A DNA stretch of 64,000 bases from Toxonevra muliebris (Eukaryota; Arthropoda; Insecta; Diptera; Pallopteridae), in assembly GCA_963691655.1 (NCBI GenBank), contig OY829326.1, forward strand, positions 78,671,235 through 78,735,234, in the 5' to 3' direction. Each line of letters starts with the position of its first letter. The first letter of the stretch is position 1. The position numbers and the translations under genes were made by a program. The notes beneath the pieces are model-generated. The model did no database searches. It had not been told where the DNA came from and worked only from the letters and a program-made list of their open reading frames with translations. This document shows positions 22,513 through 35,045 of the stretch, piece by piece.

Positions 22513-23756
22513 TAGGGATGTGCAAATCGATTTCGACTTTAATCAAAATCGATTTTTAATCGACTTTTAGCACAAATTTTCAACTTTTTATGATTGACTT
22601 TAAATTGCCAAACTTGATGGAAAGTTGAGTTTTACTTTCGACTTTTAATGTAAAATTTTTTTAAAACTACCAATTCAGTTTCCACATTTATTTTAAATTT
22701 TACAAAATTTTTCCAACTGTGGATTTGTAGTACATGCATGTGCAGCTTTATGTACTAGTAAATTTGACATTTTATTTCGAAATAGTTCTAAAATAGTCTC
22801 CCTGTTTAGTCTACTGTGTATTATTATACTGCACACATCCATGGCAGAAGAATTAAGATGGTAGATGCATTTTGACAAGTAAGAGGAACTTTGACAATTG
22901 GGAAATCATTTGTTTTAATACTATTCTTCTTATTACAACAGAGTTGTATTTTCATGGTTCAATTTTTGAGTGAGAATTTATAGGAAAATAACTTGTATAG
23001 TATTGCATGTACATAGTGAGAATTAGTTTCTGCTTTTTATATTATTTATTAACTCTTAACATGTTCAAGGTATTTGCTAATAAAGAAAACAAATTAAATT
23101 ACATTATTTATATTTTTTATTGTAAATAAAATTTTAAAAAGTAATAAAAGTAGTATTAATAATCTACTATTAACTCTTTTCTTTGTACCCATTTCAAGAA
23201 TGCATCTCAAAAAAGTTCCTTTTACTTATCAAAAGTTCAAAAGGGCTACTGTTTGAAAAAATTCACATATGAAGACGAATAATGAATGTCAAATAATACC
23301 GCCGGAATAAGTAAAAAGACGATGAACGGAACAATGAAAGGGGTGGGCGGGGAAGTGGGATCGGCTGATTGCACTAAGGTCATATAAACTGTATACCATT
23401 TAAAACAAACCATTTACTTTAACTGACTTATTTTATATTATTTTATTTTATTCAATAAAAATAATAGGTTCAACATGTGTTCTATAAAGCTGCCTATAAA
23501 TCTGGAAAATACATTTTACAAGAACCCTATTTTGAACAGCACAAAACTAATGTATTCTAAGAATCTGATTTTCACTCGCACGCAACGGCTCATATATTGT
23601 AAATAAATACACATACATAAATAATTCATATCAACAAAATTCTCTTGTTTCGTTTTTTTTATTCCATGCAACAAAAATTCGAAAAAGTCGATTAATCGAT
23701 TTTCAGGAACTCAAAAAGTCGATTAATCGGTTTTTCTTTCCAATTGCACATCCCTA
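22513..23756. mobile_element. hAT-like non-autonomous element (1244 bp)
   Basis: The termini are TAGGGATGTGCAA and its inverse TTGCACATCCCTA. Flanking octamers CTTTTAGT (22505-22512) and CATTTAGT (23757-23764) match at 7 of 8. Next to each end are repeated variants of AATCGATTTTTAATCGACTT. The middle (about 22930-23245) is a dispersed repeat that recurs inverted at 58760-59070. No transposase frame was seen. Confidence 0.75.
22930..23245 (-). repeat. Dispersed repeat, inverted copy (partner 58760-59070)
   Basis: The reverse complement matches 58760-59070 along its whole length, including GTAGATTATTAATACTACTT, TTAGCAAATACCTTGAACAT and TTGAAATGGGTACAAA. It lies inside the hAT-like element and links it to the second site. 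Confidence 0.75.
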
Positions 23757-23769
23757 CATTTAGTTCTGT

Positions 23770-24300
23770 AGACCTTAATAACGGGTGATGACAAAAAAAT
23801 TAAATTTTTTTAAAAACACCAAAAAAAAAAGTTTGTTTTATTTTTATAAAGAAAGTTTATAACAAAAATTTTTTGTTAGCTGCAGAAAATTAATAAAAAC
23901 AAATTAATGTATAGTTGGAAAAGGTCCTTGATCAGTCGTACGGCGCACCATTGTTTGGATACCGTTAAACAGCATTGCTGGACTGTTGGACAGCATTTTT
24001 ATCTATTTTACGAAAGCATGCCTGAATTCTTTCGAGTTCTTGATAGTTTCTGGACCTCCAATTGCAATGTAGAACATAACCTTTGATTCAAATTTATGCA
24101 AAACGTATGATTTTGTATCATTAATTTATCGAATTTACAACGCGTTCGCGGAGAATATTTGAAAATATCTAATTCTCAAAATCGAAAATTACGAAAATAA
24201 TTTATGTAGCCATGGTAACAATAAAAATCAGCGTCCACTAATTCGATGTGATATGTTTCAAATTACAATAGTTTAAAAAAGTCACATTTTTTCATCACTC
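23770..24300. mobile_element. Possible Tc1/mariner-superfamily relic
   Basis: Imperfect inverted ends: ACGGGTGATGACAAAAAAAT on the left and the inverse of ACGAGTGATGAAAAAATGTG on the right, about 525 bp apart. The minus strand near 24080-23940 resembles the C-terminal end of a transposase (ELERIQACFRKI..), with stops. TA flanks are not clean, so the assignment is tentative. Confidence 0.4.
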
Positions 24301-24549
24301 GTTTGTCGAATAAATTTTATTTAGCAATACCTGCGCTTGTTTGAGTTATTTAAATCGCACTAATATAGTCTTGATCAAACTTTAATTTTCGCCTTAAAAA
24401 AAACAGAAGTATTGAAGCATGTATGAGTTTTGATCGTTTTATAGTGGCTAGGAGGAAAGCCCAGTAATCGAAATTCGATCACACTCTAGGAATAAAAGCG
24501 TGTACATTTTCATTAACAAACAAAAAAATATTCTATTGCAAGTGTTGTG

Positions 24550-24995
24550 TCAGGTTAGGTTAGGTTTAGTGGCTGTCCATCAGGACACACTTAGGCCAAA
24601 AACGGCCCGTTGTGTTACCACGTGGGCGCTAATATCCATCCACCCCCTTTAACACTGAAAACCAAGATTAATCGAACCACTTGGACTTTGTTATATAATT
24701 AAGTAGGTTCCCTAGGTATTGACCCAAGGCATTTTTATAGCTAAGGCTGGGCAAAAGCATAAGAAGTGTGAAAGGGATTCCTCCTCCGCTTCATCCCTGG
24801 AACTCTCCAAAAGTTATTTGAGGGCGCACCTAATCTAGCCACGTGTGCACCTATAAGGCAATGGCCAGTTATTACTGCCACGGCTTTGTAAATTAGTCTT
24901 CTACTGAAAGATAGCAGCTTCTTAGAGCGTTTGTAGTAGTGCTCATGCAGTACCTCCTTGGTAATTTTGCATGTGGTCCTGTCTGCCATCTCACT
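24550..24995 (-). mobile_element. 3' end of a Jockey-group LINE
   Basis: The minus strand carries the last coding part of a non-LTR element. Residues like RRLIYKAVAVITGHCLIGAH (24741-24989) match the ..LLTGHC.L..HL.. segment that follows the reverse transcriptase/RNase H region of Jockey-type elements; the usual Cys cluster after it is decayed. A 3' untranslated tail follows and ends CCTAACCTAACCTGAC near 24550. The last ~100 bp of this tail match the tail of the SINE at 46539-46871. The copy is heavily 5'-truncated. Confidence 0.7.
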
Positions 24996-25011
24996 TGCGC
25001 CTAGTTTATTT

Positions 25012-25142
25012 CACGACTCCCTACGTACTCCATTTTCTTTGGTTTAGAATTCATTTTTATATAGGTAATGATTTGCCTTTTTCGCAGTTTCATTTTGCCT
25101 TTTTAAATGTTTTTATGCCCACAAAATCCGCTCCCTGGTCAA
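25012..25142. repeat. Dispersed repeat, copy A (partner 34425-34590)
   Basis: Shared blocks with 34425-34590: CTCCATTTTCTTTGGTTTAG, TTCGCAGTTT-type stretches and CCACAAAATCCGCTCCCTG (CCACAAAGTCCGCTCCCTG in the partner). The shared right end ..GCTCCCTG could be a hAT terminus, but no duplication could be shown. Confidence 0.55.
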
Positions 25143-26489
25143 AAGATGACGGCTCATTACCGATAGATAGCCAGTTTTAATCCGTAGATATTATTAGTTT
25201 ATAATACGATATCCTATGAAATTTTTTACATGAAGTAATACATGTTCTCAGACTTCCAAACTGTAAGATAAAAAACATCTATTACAGTTTGGCATACAAT
25301 TTCATTCCAAAATCGTGAGACCCAAGGGATAATATGTATGGTCATTATCTTTAAATTATTTTTCACAGTCTACATGATTGATAATTATAATGTACTCAGC
25401 GAATTACTGGGGTCCTAATCAGAGTGAACACTTCAAGATTTATAATTGCAATATTTTGTAGTCGCCTTTTTAATATAATCCAGTTTTATTTAAATGTACA
25501 CTTGTTGGGTATGACATACCACAATGGGTACTCAACATACCACAATAATAATGGTAAACATCTTACATTTAATTTTTTTTCAAATATAAAATCGGATAAA
25601 ACACAAATGCTGCAAATTACTCCATAAAATCTTTGATCGTCTTGCGTGGTTATTTTTGCATCATCGGTTTTGATTGAAATTTGGGAAAACAAATTTTGAC
25701 ATCCAATAGCATATTTCTGGGGGTTTAACCTTTACTACTTTATTATTTTTATTTATATTTTACTGTTTTCATTATTGGGATAGCCTAAGTAGGTATTCAC
25801 TTATAATTATGATTGGAGGGTTTTAATCCGAAGTGTAAAATTTTATTTAAAATGTTGAAACAATATTTTAAGTGTTAACAATTTTTTAAATTTATTCTAT
25901 GCATTTATACATTTATAAGGAATGTTAACTTTTAAAGCTTAAATATACGTAGAGAAATTTGTTCATAACTTTTTAATACATTAATACAAGATGTTCAGCT
26001 CTACAAAGCCAAGTTTAATAGTGTAAATATAACATTTTTATAATAAATCTTCGTTTCTTTATGTACAAAAATACACAAATTGCACAAAAGAAATGGAAAA
26101 CAAAACATGCAAATCTATTTTATTTTACATCATCATAAATAGAGTATGTGTACTTGTTTGTATATGTACACATATGTATGATACTGTTTAAATGTCTAGA
26201 AATTTAGATTAGATAATTTTTTTTTTTTAAATCAATATGACACATTAATTTGACATTAGCTATGTACAAAAAGAAGCAACCCAAAAAGAGATGCAATAAA
26301 ATTTATACCAAACAAAAGTAAAAGACTGTTAATAAATAAACTCTTTGGAAAAAATAACAAAAGTTTTGGAATCTTCTCAATAATATTGCTAATATCTTCA
26401 AGCAAACATCAAAGTATTGTATGAATTTGATATGCATGAAATGTAAATATTTTTGAGCAAAAATCGCTGGTAACATTGTTGTCATTGCA
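25143..26489. other. Non-coding AT-rich region downstream of Als2
   Basis: No gene seen. The 3' untranslated end of the minus-strand Als2 gene should lie in the right part. A/T runs and a TATGTACACATATGTATG-type stretch near 26160 are the only local features. Confidence 0.4.
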
Positions 26490-29400
26490 CTACGTTTTGT
26501 TGAGCGGTTTTGCTGTAATGTGTTCATAAGAGGCCTGTAATTTGTGATAAAAGTTAATTGCTTTTTTTATTGAATAGAAAATATAACCTACTTTCAATGT
26601 TGTATAACAATAGCCGGCAATGCCATTCATTTCAAATTGGAAATTTGAACCGCCAGTCAAATCATCCAGCAAAGCTAACTCGGCCCCCAAATGTGGCACA
26701 GCAGCGCGTAATACCAAGAATAAAGTTAATGGCATTATGCTATCGGCGGCTAATATCACAGCATTTTCTAAAAAGAAATAACAAAAAAAAAATTGTATTT
26801 GTGCGAGGTAATAAGCTCATGACAAATTAGCATTTCCAGTTTTTAAAACAACACATTGCTGCTTTATTGCAGTGCTAGGCACCAGACTACGCCTATTTTT
26901 GCAAAAGAACACTCAAATCTGCAGACGGACTGTCTTCTAAAATTTCAAATCAATTTCTCTATTATTTGAATTTTGACCAGTAAAATTGGTCATATGCCCC
27001 ATAGTCCAATCCTCTAATTTGGCTGGCCCATAATAATTTTTTTCTTTCTTTTTATTTCTTGTTTACCTTAAGTCTGAACCCTATCTAAATTGTATAATCT
27101 TAATCTTAATAATCAAACGTACCGCTTTCCACCAATTTATGTGCATCTGTTATCTGTTGCATGCAATTTTCTATCACAGTTAACATCGCTTTTGGGCTAT
27201 ACTTTTCTTGAAGTTGTTTTAATGTTTGTATTGCATCTGAGAAGAGCATATTACTGACAACTGGTAAAAGTGAGCTAAAATTACATACATTATATAAGAA
27301 ATAATTTAAAATAATCATATACTAGCTATCAAATTAACAAATTCTTACATTTCCAATGATAAACTCTGTGCTAATTCATCGTTTTTCAATTTCTCTGCAT
27401 ACATCAGATTCTGTCGATACATTTCATCTTTACGACTATATTTATTAGCGTACAATACAAATAGAGTGGAATAAATACCCTCCGACAGTACAATCGGATA
27501 AAGTAATGTTATATGTGAAACAACCTCACGTGTACTTTCAATTACACAATAATCTTCCGGTAAAGCTGGGAACATTTTACGTACGAATCTATAAACACGC
27601 TTTGATATTGATTCCCATTCACGCATTGCTTGCTTTGCTAATATTGCTGTTGGTTTTACTTTCCAGCATCCATATGAAGTGTAAAAACAGTTTGCAATAC
27701 GTTGATTAAGTAAATATAATGGGTGATGACTGTCTTTAAAGGCTTGCACGAGATATTCTTTGATAGAAGCAACATCTGTTTCGTTAAGTGCATTAATGCC
27801 AAAACTGGGAACAAATTCAAGACCATTTTGCGATGAAAAACTAGAAATATATAAGATATTCGTTCATTAAACTTGTAAAAGGGTTTCAACCAGAAATTTT
27901 TGCATATATTAGTAGGGGAGAACCCTGACCTATTATTATTCACACTTTCGGTTATATTCAGCACACTATCGAAAGATGACCGCAAACTTGCTGTTGAATC
28001 ATTCGCCCAATTGTCTAATTGTGAATTGAGTAAATTTAGTGAGTTATCCTCGTTGTGATAGTGTGCAAAATTATACGAGTTCAATATGGAATCAAACTCA
28101 TTTAAGTCGCCATCGTATAAAGTTTCTTGAGAATGTGAGCGTCGTGTATCGTGCGGTGTTAAACTACTGCTTAAATCGAAAATACTCGATTTCGCGGTAG
28201 TCAACAAACTGTTTGTTGACTTTAAGCTAAGCTTATCGTAGCTGCTGGAGAAACCCATCGATATGTTCTTAGCAAAATAGCTACGTGTTGATTGATATGC
28301 AGTGTCGTGCTGTTCAAGGGTTTTCTCGCGTTCTCGTTGTGTATTCATGAAGATAGCAATTCGGCTCCAAAGATATTTCGTTGCATTTATGGAACTTTCT
28401 GCTTTTTTTGTGGTTGTAGTCGAACCCAGTATTTCCTCCTCGAAATTATCAAATAACGAACGCCATTTACGCGTGTTATCTACGACAAGGTCACCAATTG
28501 ATCTGAGAATATAATTATAAATGAAAGTAAAATATAAAATAATTAAAAAAAAAAATACTATTGCTCATTACTTTGGATATTTAGGAAACTGTCTATTAAT
28601 AGCTATAGAGCCTGATACTATGCGTACATCTTGCCAATTGCCACCTAAATGACCACTTAACACATTCCCTATCACTTGTCGATTTGTGAATTCATCATCA
28701 TGTGCGGTAGCATTCTAAAAAAGACAAACCCCATAAACCACATAAATTACATTACAAATAAAATCAATGAACTTACATCTACTTCCGCAACTCCACTTGG
28801 CATAAAATAGGTACCCTTTCCAATTGGCCCATGCATTGCCAGTTCCCCCTCATAGTAGTAATCATTTTCAAAGACAGCAATGCCACTACCCGCCAGTTCA
28901 TCGTTTGTGAAAATACCCTCAAAGTAATCGCCGTCCATAGTGATACACGTCCCTGCACCAGTACGTTTATTATCAGCAAACATACCCATATACTTATCAC
29001 CAGTAACCATATCGTCCAATATGCCGTAGCCGCATTTCGCATTAGCTTGATACTCCCCAACATAAGTGTAATGATTGCTACGCAATAACCCATGTCCATG
29101 AAACTGACCATCACGAAAATTGCCTTCGTAAACTTCGTTATCTTTCATTTGGAATGTGCCATGCCCATGAAATTTTCCAGCTTTGAACGTGCCTTCATAT
29201 AGACCCGAAGAAGGAATAACCATTTTGCCATATCCTAAAAATAGTGGAAGTTATAAAACTCAACCGGTATAAATACGGATTTAATTATGATATGACAAGT
29301 AAGACTTACCTTCGATTTCTCCATTACGAATTTCGCCAAAGTAAAACTTTCCATCCGGATACTCTAAAAAGCAAGTTCCATGCAACGCACCGTTCCTCCA

Positions 29401-31768
29401 GCGACCATAAGCATGAACGCCTGCATATTTTGCATGATTTCTGCTAAAAACATAAACGGCAGTCCGAACATTGACTAGTTTTCCGTCTAGAGAACGTCCG
29501 AGAGCTGTTTTAATGCTTGATTCCAGCTGATCATACCAGAGTTTCTTATCATGATGCGTGCGTGCATTGAGTGTGAAATTTCTTTCGGGCGTAATGACAC
29601 GTAAAGAATTATCATTTTCCATTTTCAACCACATTACAACTAAGGGGAATGTATGCAACTGGCTACCAGCTTGCAGCAAGCAATCAGAGAAAAGTATGAA
29701 AGTCGGTGTAGATATGCTTACAGCACTGTTTGAAAGTTTAATAGGCACCGTGGAAGAGGTCAGAATAACGCGACGATGTTTGCGCCGAAAATGGCGTATT
29801 TTCACATTACGTTCGTTGCGTTGCCAAAAATCCTGAGTGTTCTCCGCCAACTCTAAGTCAATGCGATTCTGACGCACAAACGTTTGCCATGCCAACATGT
29901 GCTCGGTGAATTCATGACGTGATTTAAGCAATTGCTCGAGGAATTGTACAAAACTTGGAAATACTTGAAAAGGTTGATGAAAAATACGTGCCAAATCGGT
30001 TTCATCCCGCTGATCTGGCATCAGTGGGACACTGGAGAAATGTGCAAACACTTTGCCTGCCTCTGCAAAGCCATTGATCGAAAAAATGTCGCAATATGCT
30101 TTGGTGTACTGCTCGAAGAGATCAATGCATTCGCGATAGTAGTTAAGAAATAGCAAACCGGCAGCATTATCATAATCGTTACGATAGAAACTCTCGAATG
30201 ACTTAACTGATGCCGCTAGAAGGTAAAGTATTTTCTGAAAACTTAGGCAGACTTGCTGCAATTGCTGTAGTACAGGAGCTGAGCTCTTCTGTTGAAACAA
30301 TTGTAACATATGGATTGCGTGACGATATTTTAGCATTAATTTCATTTGTGTTTGTAAATTGTAATAGCATATGTGATATTGTCGCTGAAATTGACGAAGA
30401 TTATGCAATGTGAAGCCAGCGGAGGCTAAAAGAAGTGGAAACCCCTTACGGGTTGGATCGTTCATTTGCAGCGTTAGAAAATTTCTGTTGAAAGCAGTAT
30501 GCTGTTGGTCTTTTTCTTGCAATTCTCCACGCGCGTTCAATAGAACCGTCTGAAAGTCTCCGCAGCATGCTTCTAGAATATTTCGCTGCTGTGCATCGAG
30601 GACCACTTGATCTAGTTTGAGTTCTATAGGTGCGCTCAAATCGCTCAACTCCTTTTTGCCATTCAACTGCTGATTGGAATTTAAGCCCCAATGATAAATG
30701 CGGCCGTCAAGCGTACGTGCTATGGTGTGTTCTTTGCCTGCAGCAATGCTGCACACGCCAAATGATTCCAGTTTTTGTATATTATTGACCGAGTTACGTT
30801 TAATGTGATCACCAGTTCCGAGCAGACCACCATTAGATGATCCGAAAGTGTATAATTGAGTATGCAGCAAAGTGTAGCCTTGTTTCAGCAACTGTTGCAC
30901 ATTTGTATCGAAATCAGGTTCACCACCAAGTGAGTGACTAGATTTACTGCTAAAAGAATGCACTGAAGAGTTGGAATTTAATTCCAATTTCTTTTCTAAA
31001 TCACTAGTGTTTCCTATAGTAAGTGTATTCGGTCGATTGAGATGTGGTGAAGCTGTGGATGTTGAGGTGCCTTAAAAAATTTAATTAATAGAAAAACAGT
31101 AAGAATAATAAATTAATTTCTAGGTATGTACTTGGTCGATTTTCCGCTTTCTTTCCCAACAAATCCAAAGGGTCTTCCCTTTCGTCATATGCACGTTGTA
31201 GTAGCACAGCAAAAAATTCATCACCAGCAACCAAATCCAATACCTCCTTACTTTCCTCAAACAATCGTAAATGTTTCGGTTGCGCTTCAGCATTAAACAC
31301 ATCACCACAATTTCCCATAACATAAACTTCACCAGTTCGCGTAATGAAGATCACACCTTGTGACGAACAACAGACGCGCTGCACAAATATGCCCTCCTCT
31401 GAGAGTTCAAGTGGATCGAAAGACAATGATTGCCAGGCCTCCGCCTTAAAGGAGGAAGCAATAGTCAATTGCTGCATTAGGACCATGCCGCTTCTAAGTA
31501 CAATAAAAAGTTGCCTAGTATGCTGGCAAAAGGACACATCCACAACGTCCGTCCGATGCAATTCAAGACGTAATGTAGTGGGAGCAGCATCTAAGCGCGC
31601 TATGTACAAACTGCCATCTATAGTAAGTAAAAAAAGCAATTGTGTGTCTTCCACCGCACAAAGACGCAATGCGGGCTTCCGTGGAAGTGGCGGAATCGAT
31701 GTCCATTTTATATTCAATGCCACTCCCTTATGGTACACTACAAACGCTTCGTCCGAATTGTTAGTCAT
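26490..31768 (-). CDS. Als2: Alsin (ALS2) orthologue, Rab5/Rac guanine exchange factor
   Basis: Eight exons on the minus strand: 31768-31132, 31070-29310, 29234-28777, 28714-28572, 28502-27930, 27840-27349, 27274-27123 and 26767-26490. All introns obey GT..AG and all phases agree; the product is 1497 residues. The domain order is that of alsin. RCC1-type propeller repeats span about residues 1-330 (e.g. LYTFGSSNGGLLGTGD). A DH-like helical region spans about 370-620, and a PH-like segment follows to about 745. About eight MORN repeats run about 750-950 (YEGTFKAGKFHGHG, YEGNFRDGQFHGHG, YVGEYQ..GYG). The C-terminal VPS9 domain spans about 1340-1490 (AADSIMPLTLFLVLRAAVP..). In the family VPS9 acts on Rab5 and DH/PH on Rac signalling, at early endosomes and in neuron maintenance. 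The exon 5 donor (GTCAGG) is weak but is the only one keeping the frame. Confidence 0.93.
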
Positions 31769-32110
31769 TCTGTGAATGTAAATACAAGAGACGTTTACAA
31801 ATTACGCAATTCTATAAATTCTTCATACACATCCTGGCTTCCTACCTTAAATTTTTGTCGTTTTTTGTTTTTTTGTACTTTAAACTTTTTTTTTGATTTC
31901 TCATGAAATTTAATACATTTTATTTTGTGTTTATCGTTTTTACTCTTTATTATCACTTGTTTATACTATTGTTTAGTATGCGCCAAATAAAAAAAATATT
32001 TGCTGATTTTCTTCGCATCAAAATAAAGAAATCAATTAATATATTTTTTTGGTTTTTTTTTGTTTCCCTCCTTCGCTACATTTTCCTTTTTACGATGCAA
32101 AACAAATCAG

Positions 32111-32120
32111 ATCAGCTGTT
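32111..32120. promoter_or_regulatory. Core-promoter-like motif ATCAGCTGTT
   Basis: It matches the E-box-like AWCAGCTGWT motif described for fly core promoters and lies 343 bp upstream of the Als2 start codon. A similar site precedes the coiled-coil gene. The assignment is by motif only. Confidence 0.3.
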
Positions 32121-32217
32121 GATAAGAATGCTTTCGCAAAGAAGAAACGACAAAGTTTTTGAGTCGATATATGATGCCCTCTTATCACCTACTAATTTAA
32201 TTTAATCCTTTAGCGCA

Positions 32218-32270
32218 GTGGTTCTCAAGTGATGGGGCGTAGACAGATTTGAAGGGAGGCGCGAAGATAT
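32218..32270. mobile_element. Single hAT (SPIN-type) terminus
   Basis: CAGTGGTTCTCAAGTGATGG is the typical outer end of SPIN-like hAT elements. I found no matching opposite end in the window, so only a fragment remains. Confidence 0.45.
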
Positions 32271-32899
32271 TTCAATAAACAAATATTTGAATACTCTGTA
32301 ATGCGCCGTAATCATAATATTTTGTATTTAACAAATTAATTTCTTTTTTCTTTCATATCGTCGTCGTTCTGGCAGAATTCACTAAACCCATTTTTTTTAT
32401 TTCTGAGATGAAGTTAGTTTATGCAGTGCATGGTACACTACGAGCACTGGCAAAACTAAAAAAATTAATAGATTGATACACACATAAGTATACGTTTTAA
32501 CTGCATCATCAAAAATCTAATTTATTATGTCTTTCGAATTGTACAAGCTGATTAATACGGATCTAACTAAAAAAATTAATTTGGACTTAGTGATTTCTGC
32601 TTGAACGACGACGATATTATATGTTAAAACCTACAATATGCACCTTTTAGTTTCACATTTTCCACTTCTGACTCATGGCGGATTTTACATTGTGATAGCA
32701 GCATTACAACAAGTACAACGTAACAATAACAACACGATACTTTGTTGTTGCTAAAAATTGTAATTGTCAAAAGCACAAGAACAAATGCATGGAAAACAAA
32801 AAAAAACAAAGATTTTGACAGTTAAGATTATCTTCATATAAACAAAAAACAGAGCTGACGCTGCTATGACATATTATAATTTCGCCATGTTCTGACTTA

Positions 32900-33150
32900 A
32901 GGTAAGCACACACAGTTGCGATTCTAACGGTACGAATCCGCAATGTAAGAAATTACAACAATGCAACACGTTGTTTCATATGAGCGTGCACACACATCTA
33001 CGATTTTATTTTGAAGCATCGTTTCTTTCGAAACGATATTATTTTGTATATTAAATCTCAACTAAAAATCTTTCGTATGTGGCAGAAAGAAATGAAAATC
33101 AGCTGTTACTATTTCACTGTGAAGAAATCGCAATTGTGTGTGCCCCTTTG
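32900..33150. mobile_element. Foldback MITE-like repeat
   Basis: The left arm GCACACACAGTTGCGATTCT (from about 32907) is inverse to a right arm that reads AGAAATCGCAATTGTGTGTGC (about 33123-33143). An internal part resembles 13260-13420. The target duplication is unknown. Confidence 0.5.
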
Positions 33151-34424
33151 CGTTTTCGAAATTCGCAGCAGAGACGCATCGAATAATAGCTTTAAACCGC
33201 AAAAATACGACAAATTGTTAAAAACTATTGTTAAAAAAAAAAAGAACTTAAGTTCAAATAAATTTTAACAGTGTTTTTGCCTTTGGTTAATTTCTCGACT
33301 ACCTTTTACTATCAAAAACTTTACCATTAAGAATCACTTAAGATAATGCATGGTTGACTCTATTTATTAATTATTTGGTTAGTTTATGCTAGTGAATTAA
33401 AACGTAACTAAAACTTCACAGGAAAACTAGGACCTCACGAGGAACAATTCAACTACTAAATAAATTTACTAGCCTAGTTTATCTTTGACGCAAACTAACC
33501 AGAGCCTCATCCAAACTATGGAGAAACTAGAATTTTTCGAGGCGGGTATGATTTAATTTAAAAAATAGTAAACCAGCATAAAAAACTGTTGTGTGAAAAT
33601 CAAAGCAGGGGAGGCCTGGATTTGCCACGAATTTGAAAAGGGGAGCGTAGGATGAGCACAGATGAGAACATCTGCTTTAGCGGTACAAATTATCTTCGCC
33701 ACTAAAAATGTTCATAAGTTGATAACTGAGAAATATCAAAAATATTTTGCAATTAAAATTAATTCAGAATTAATTTTATGTGAGGGTAATATTTGATGCA
33801 AAAATTATAGTATCAAAAATTTGTGTTAGAAAGGGAAGAGATTTTGTCTGCTGTTTTTGTGAGTTACAATATTGATTTGAAAGGCGCAACCCATCCATTT
33901 TAAACAATATTATGGAAATGTGTCCCAACAGTTTTAATGGTAGACGTAGGGGAAATATGGTTATTTTTGAGCAAGTTGATGTTGTACCATAGTAAAAAAA
34001 AACATTGAATTTTCGTATGAAGGCAATATGTTGGTAATAGTTTTTGCTAGAATGTGGTTGTTTTTGAGCAAGTGAGTGTGGCAGATTATTTGTTGTGAAT
34101 TACGGATTATGTGGAATTCTCCTTTTTTTTCTGCGAAATCCTACATGAAGGCTGGTAATATATAAACACGTTTCAAGCCCTCCTGATTCAAAATATATAC
34201 ATTTTATTTTGCCTTTTTTGTTGTTTTTCAAAAATTTTGCCGTTTTCACTATTTTTGTCATTTTTTCGAATTTTTTGTTCCTCTTTTACAAAAGTCTTTT
34301 TTGGAGTTTTCTATCCATTTTGCCTTTTTAATGTCTTACTGTTTTGTGAATGAAATAGTTAGCACAAACAACAACTTTGTAACTGACGCTGTGCTATGCA
34401 TGAAAAAATGTGCGACTTTGTCTG

Positions 34425-34590
34425 CCTTCCTTACTCAAACTCCATTTTCTTTGGTTAAAAAATCATGTTAAATTATAACTGCATTTTTCAGTTTTATGTT
34501 GCCCATTTTGGTGTTTTAGCGCATTTTTCTGCGGTTTTTGTAATTTTCTTTTTTTAGTTTTTAGGTCCACAAAGTCCGCTCCCTGTTCAT
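34425..34590. repeat. Dispersed repeat, copy B (partner 25012-25142)
   Basis: It is colinear with 25012-25142, from CTCCATTTTCTTTGGTT to TCCGCTCCCTG. A CAGGGGAGGC at 33606 might be the far end of one larger hAT-like element, but the flanking octamers do not match. Confidence 0.5.
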
Positions 34591-34682
34591 CATGAATGTG
34601 TTAGCCCAACTTAGTTCTTCAACTAATTATGTTTATATAGAACTGTGAATGGTACTGATGTTCATTCACAATTATTTTTCCA

Positions 34683-34692
34683 ATCAGCTGAT
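34683..34692. promoter_or_regulatory. Core-promoter-like motif ATCAGCTGAT
   Basis: A perfect palindromic match to the fly AWCAGCTGWT core-promoter motif, 354 bp before the start codon of the coiled-coil gene. The spacing suggests a 5' leader or intron between them. Confidence 0.3.
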
Positions 34693-35045
34693 TAATTTGA
34701 CAGTTCGATTTGCAAACTTAAATAATTTTTTTGGGAATACTGAAAATCGCAAATTTTACAAAATAATGGCCTAAAATTTGTATTGTTTGTTTTTAAATAA
34801 AGTTATTTTAAATTGAAAATATTTTACAATAATAAATATAATGTTTCAAATGTACAAGTGCATAAAAAACTAACCGAGTGAAAAAGTTTGCCACGAATCA
34901 TTGCAAATGGAAAGGAAGTAATCAAACTAGTGTCGCAATGACATCACAGTAACAAAAATAGATTAGAAGGCAATTTGCATACTACCATTAAAATTAAAAC
35001 ATTTTAATTAATAATGTAGTATATATATTGTAGGTAAATGTTGAG

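Larger units (their letters stand above)
31769..35045. other. Intergenic region between two divergent genes, with repeats
   Basis: It should hold the promoters of Als2 (minus) and the coiled-coil gene (plus). No further gene was found; the reading frames at 31903-32205 and 33011-33268 are AT-rich and low-complexity. It contains a SPIN/hAT-type terminus at 32218, a foldback at about 32900-33150 and a dispersed repeat at 34425-34590. Confidence 0.5.

Noticed and set aside
31344..31906. Plus-strand frames over exon 1 of Als2
   Set aside because: They run antisense to a well-supported exon with no independent evidence.
33606..34590. One complete hAT element from CAGGGGAGGC to GCTCCCTG
   Set aside because: The ends look hAT-like but the flanking octamers (AATCAAAG; TTCATCAT) do not match, so only the shared right part is listed as a dispersed repeat.
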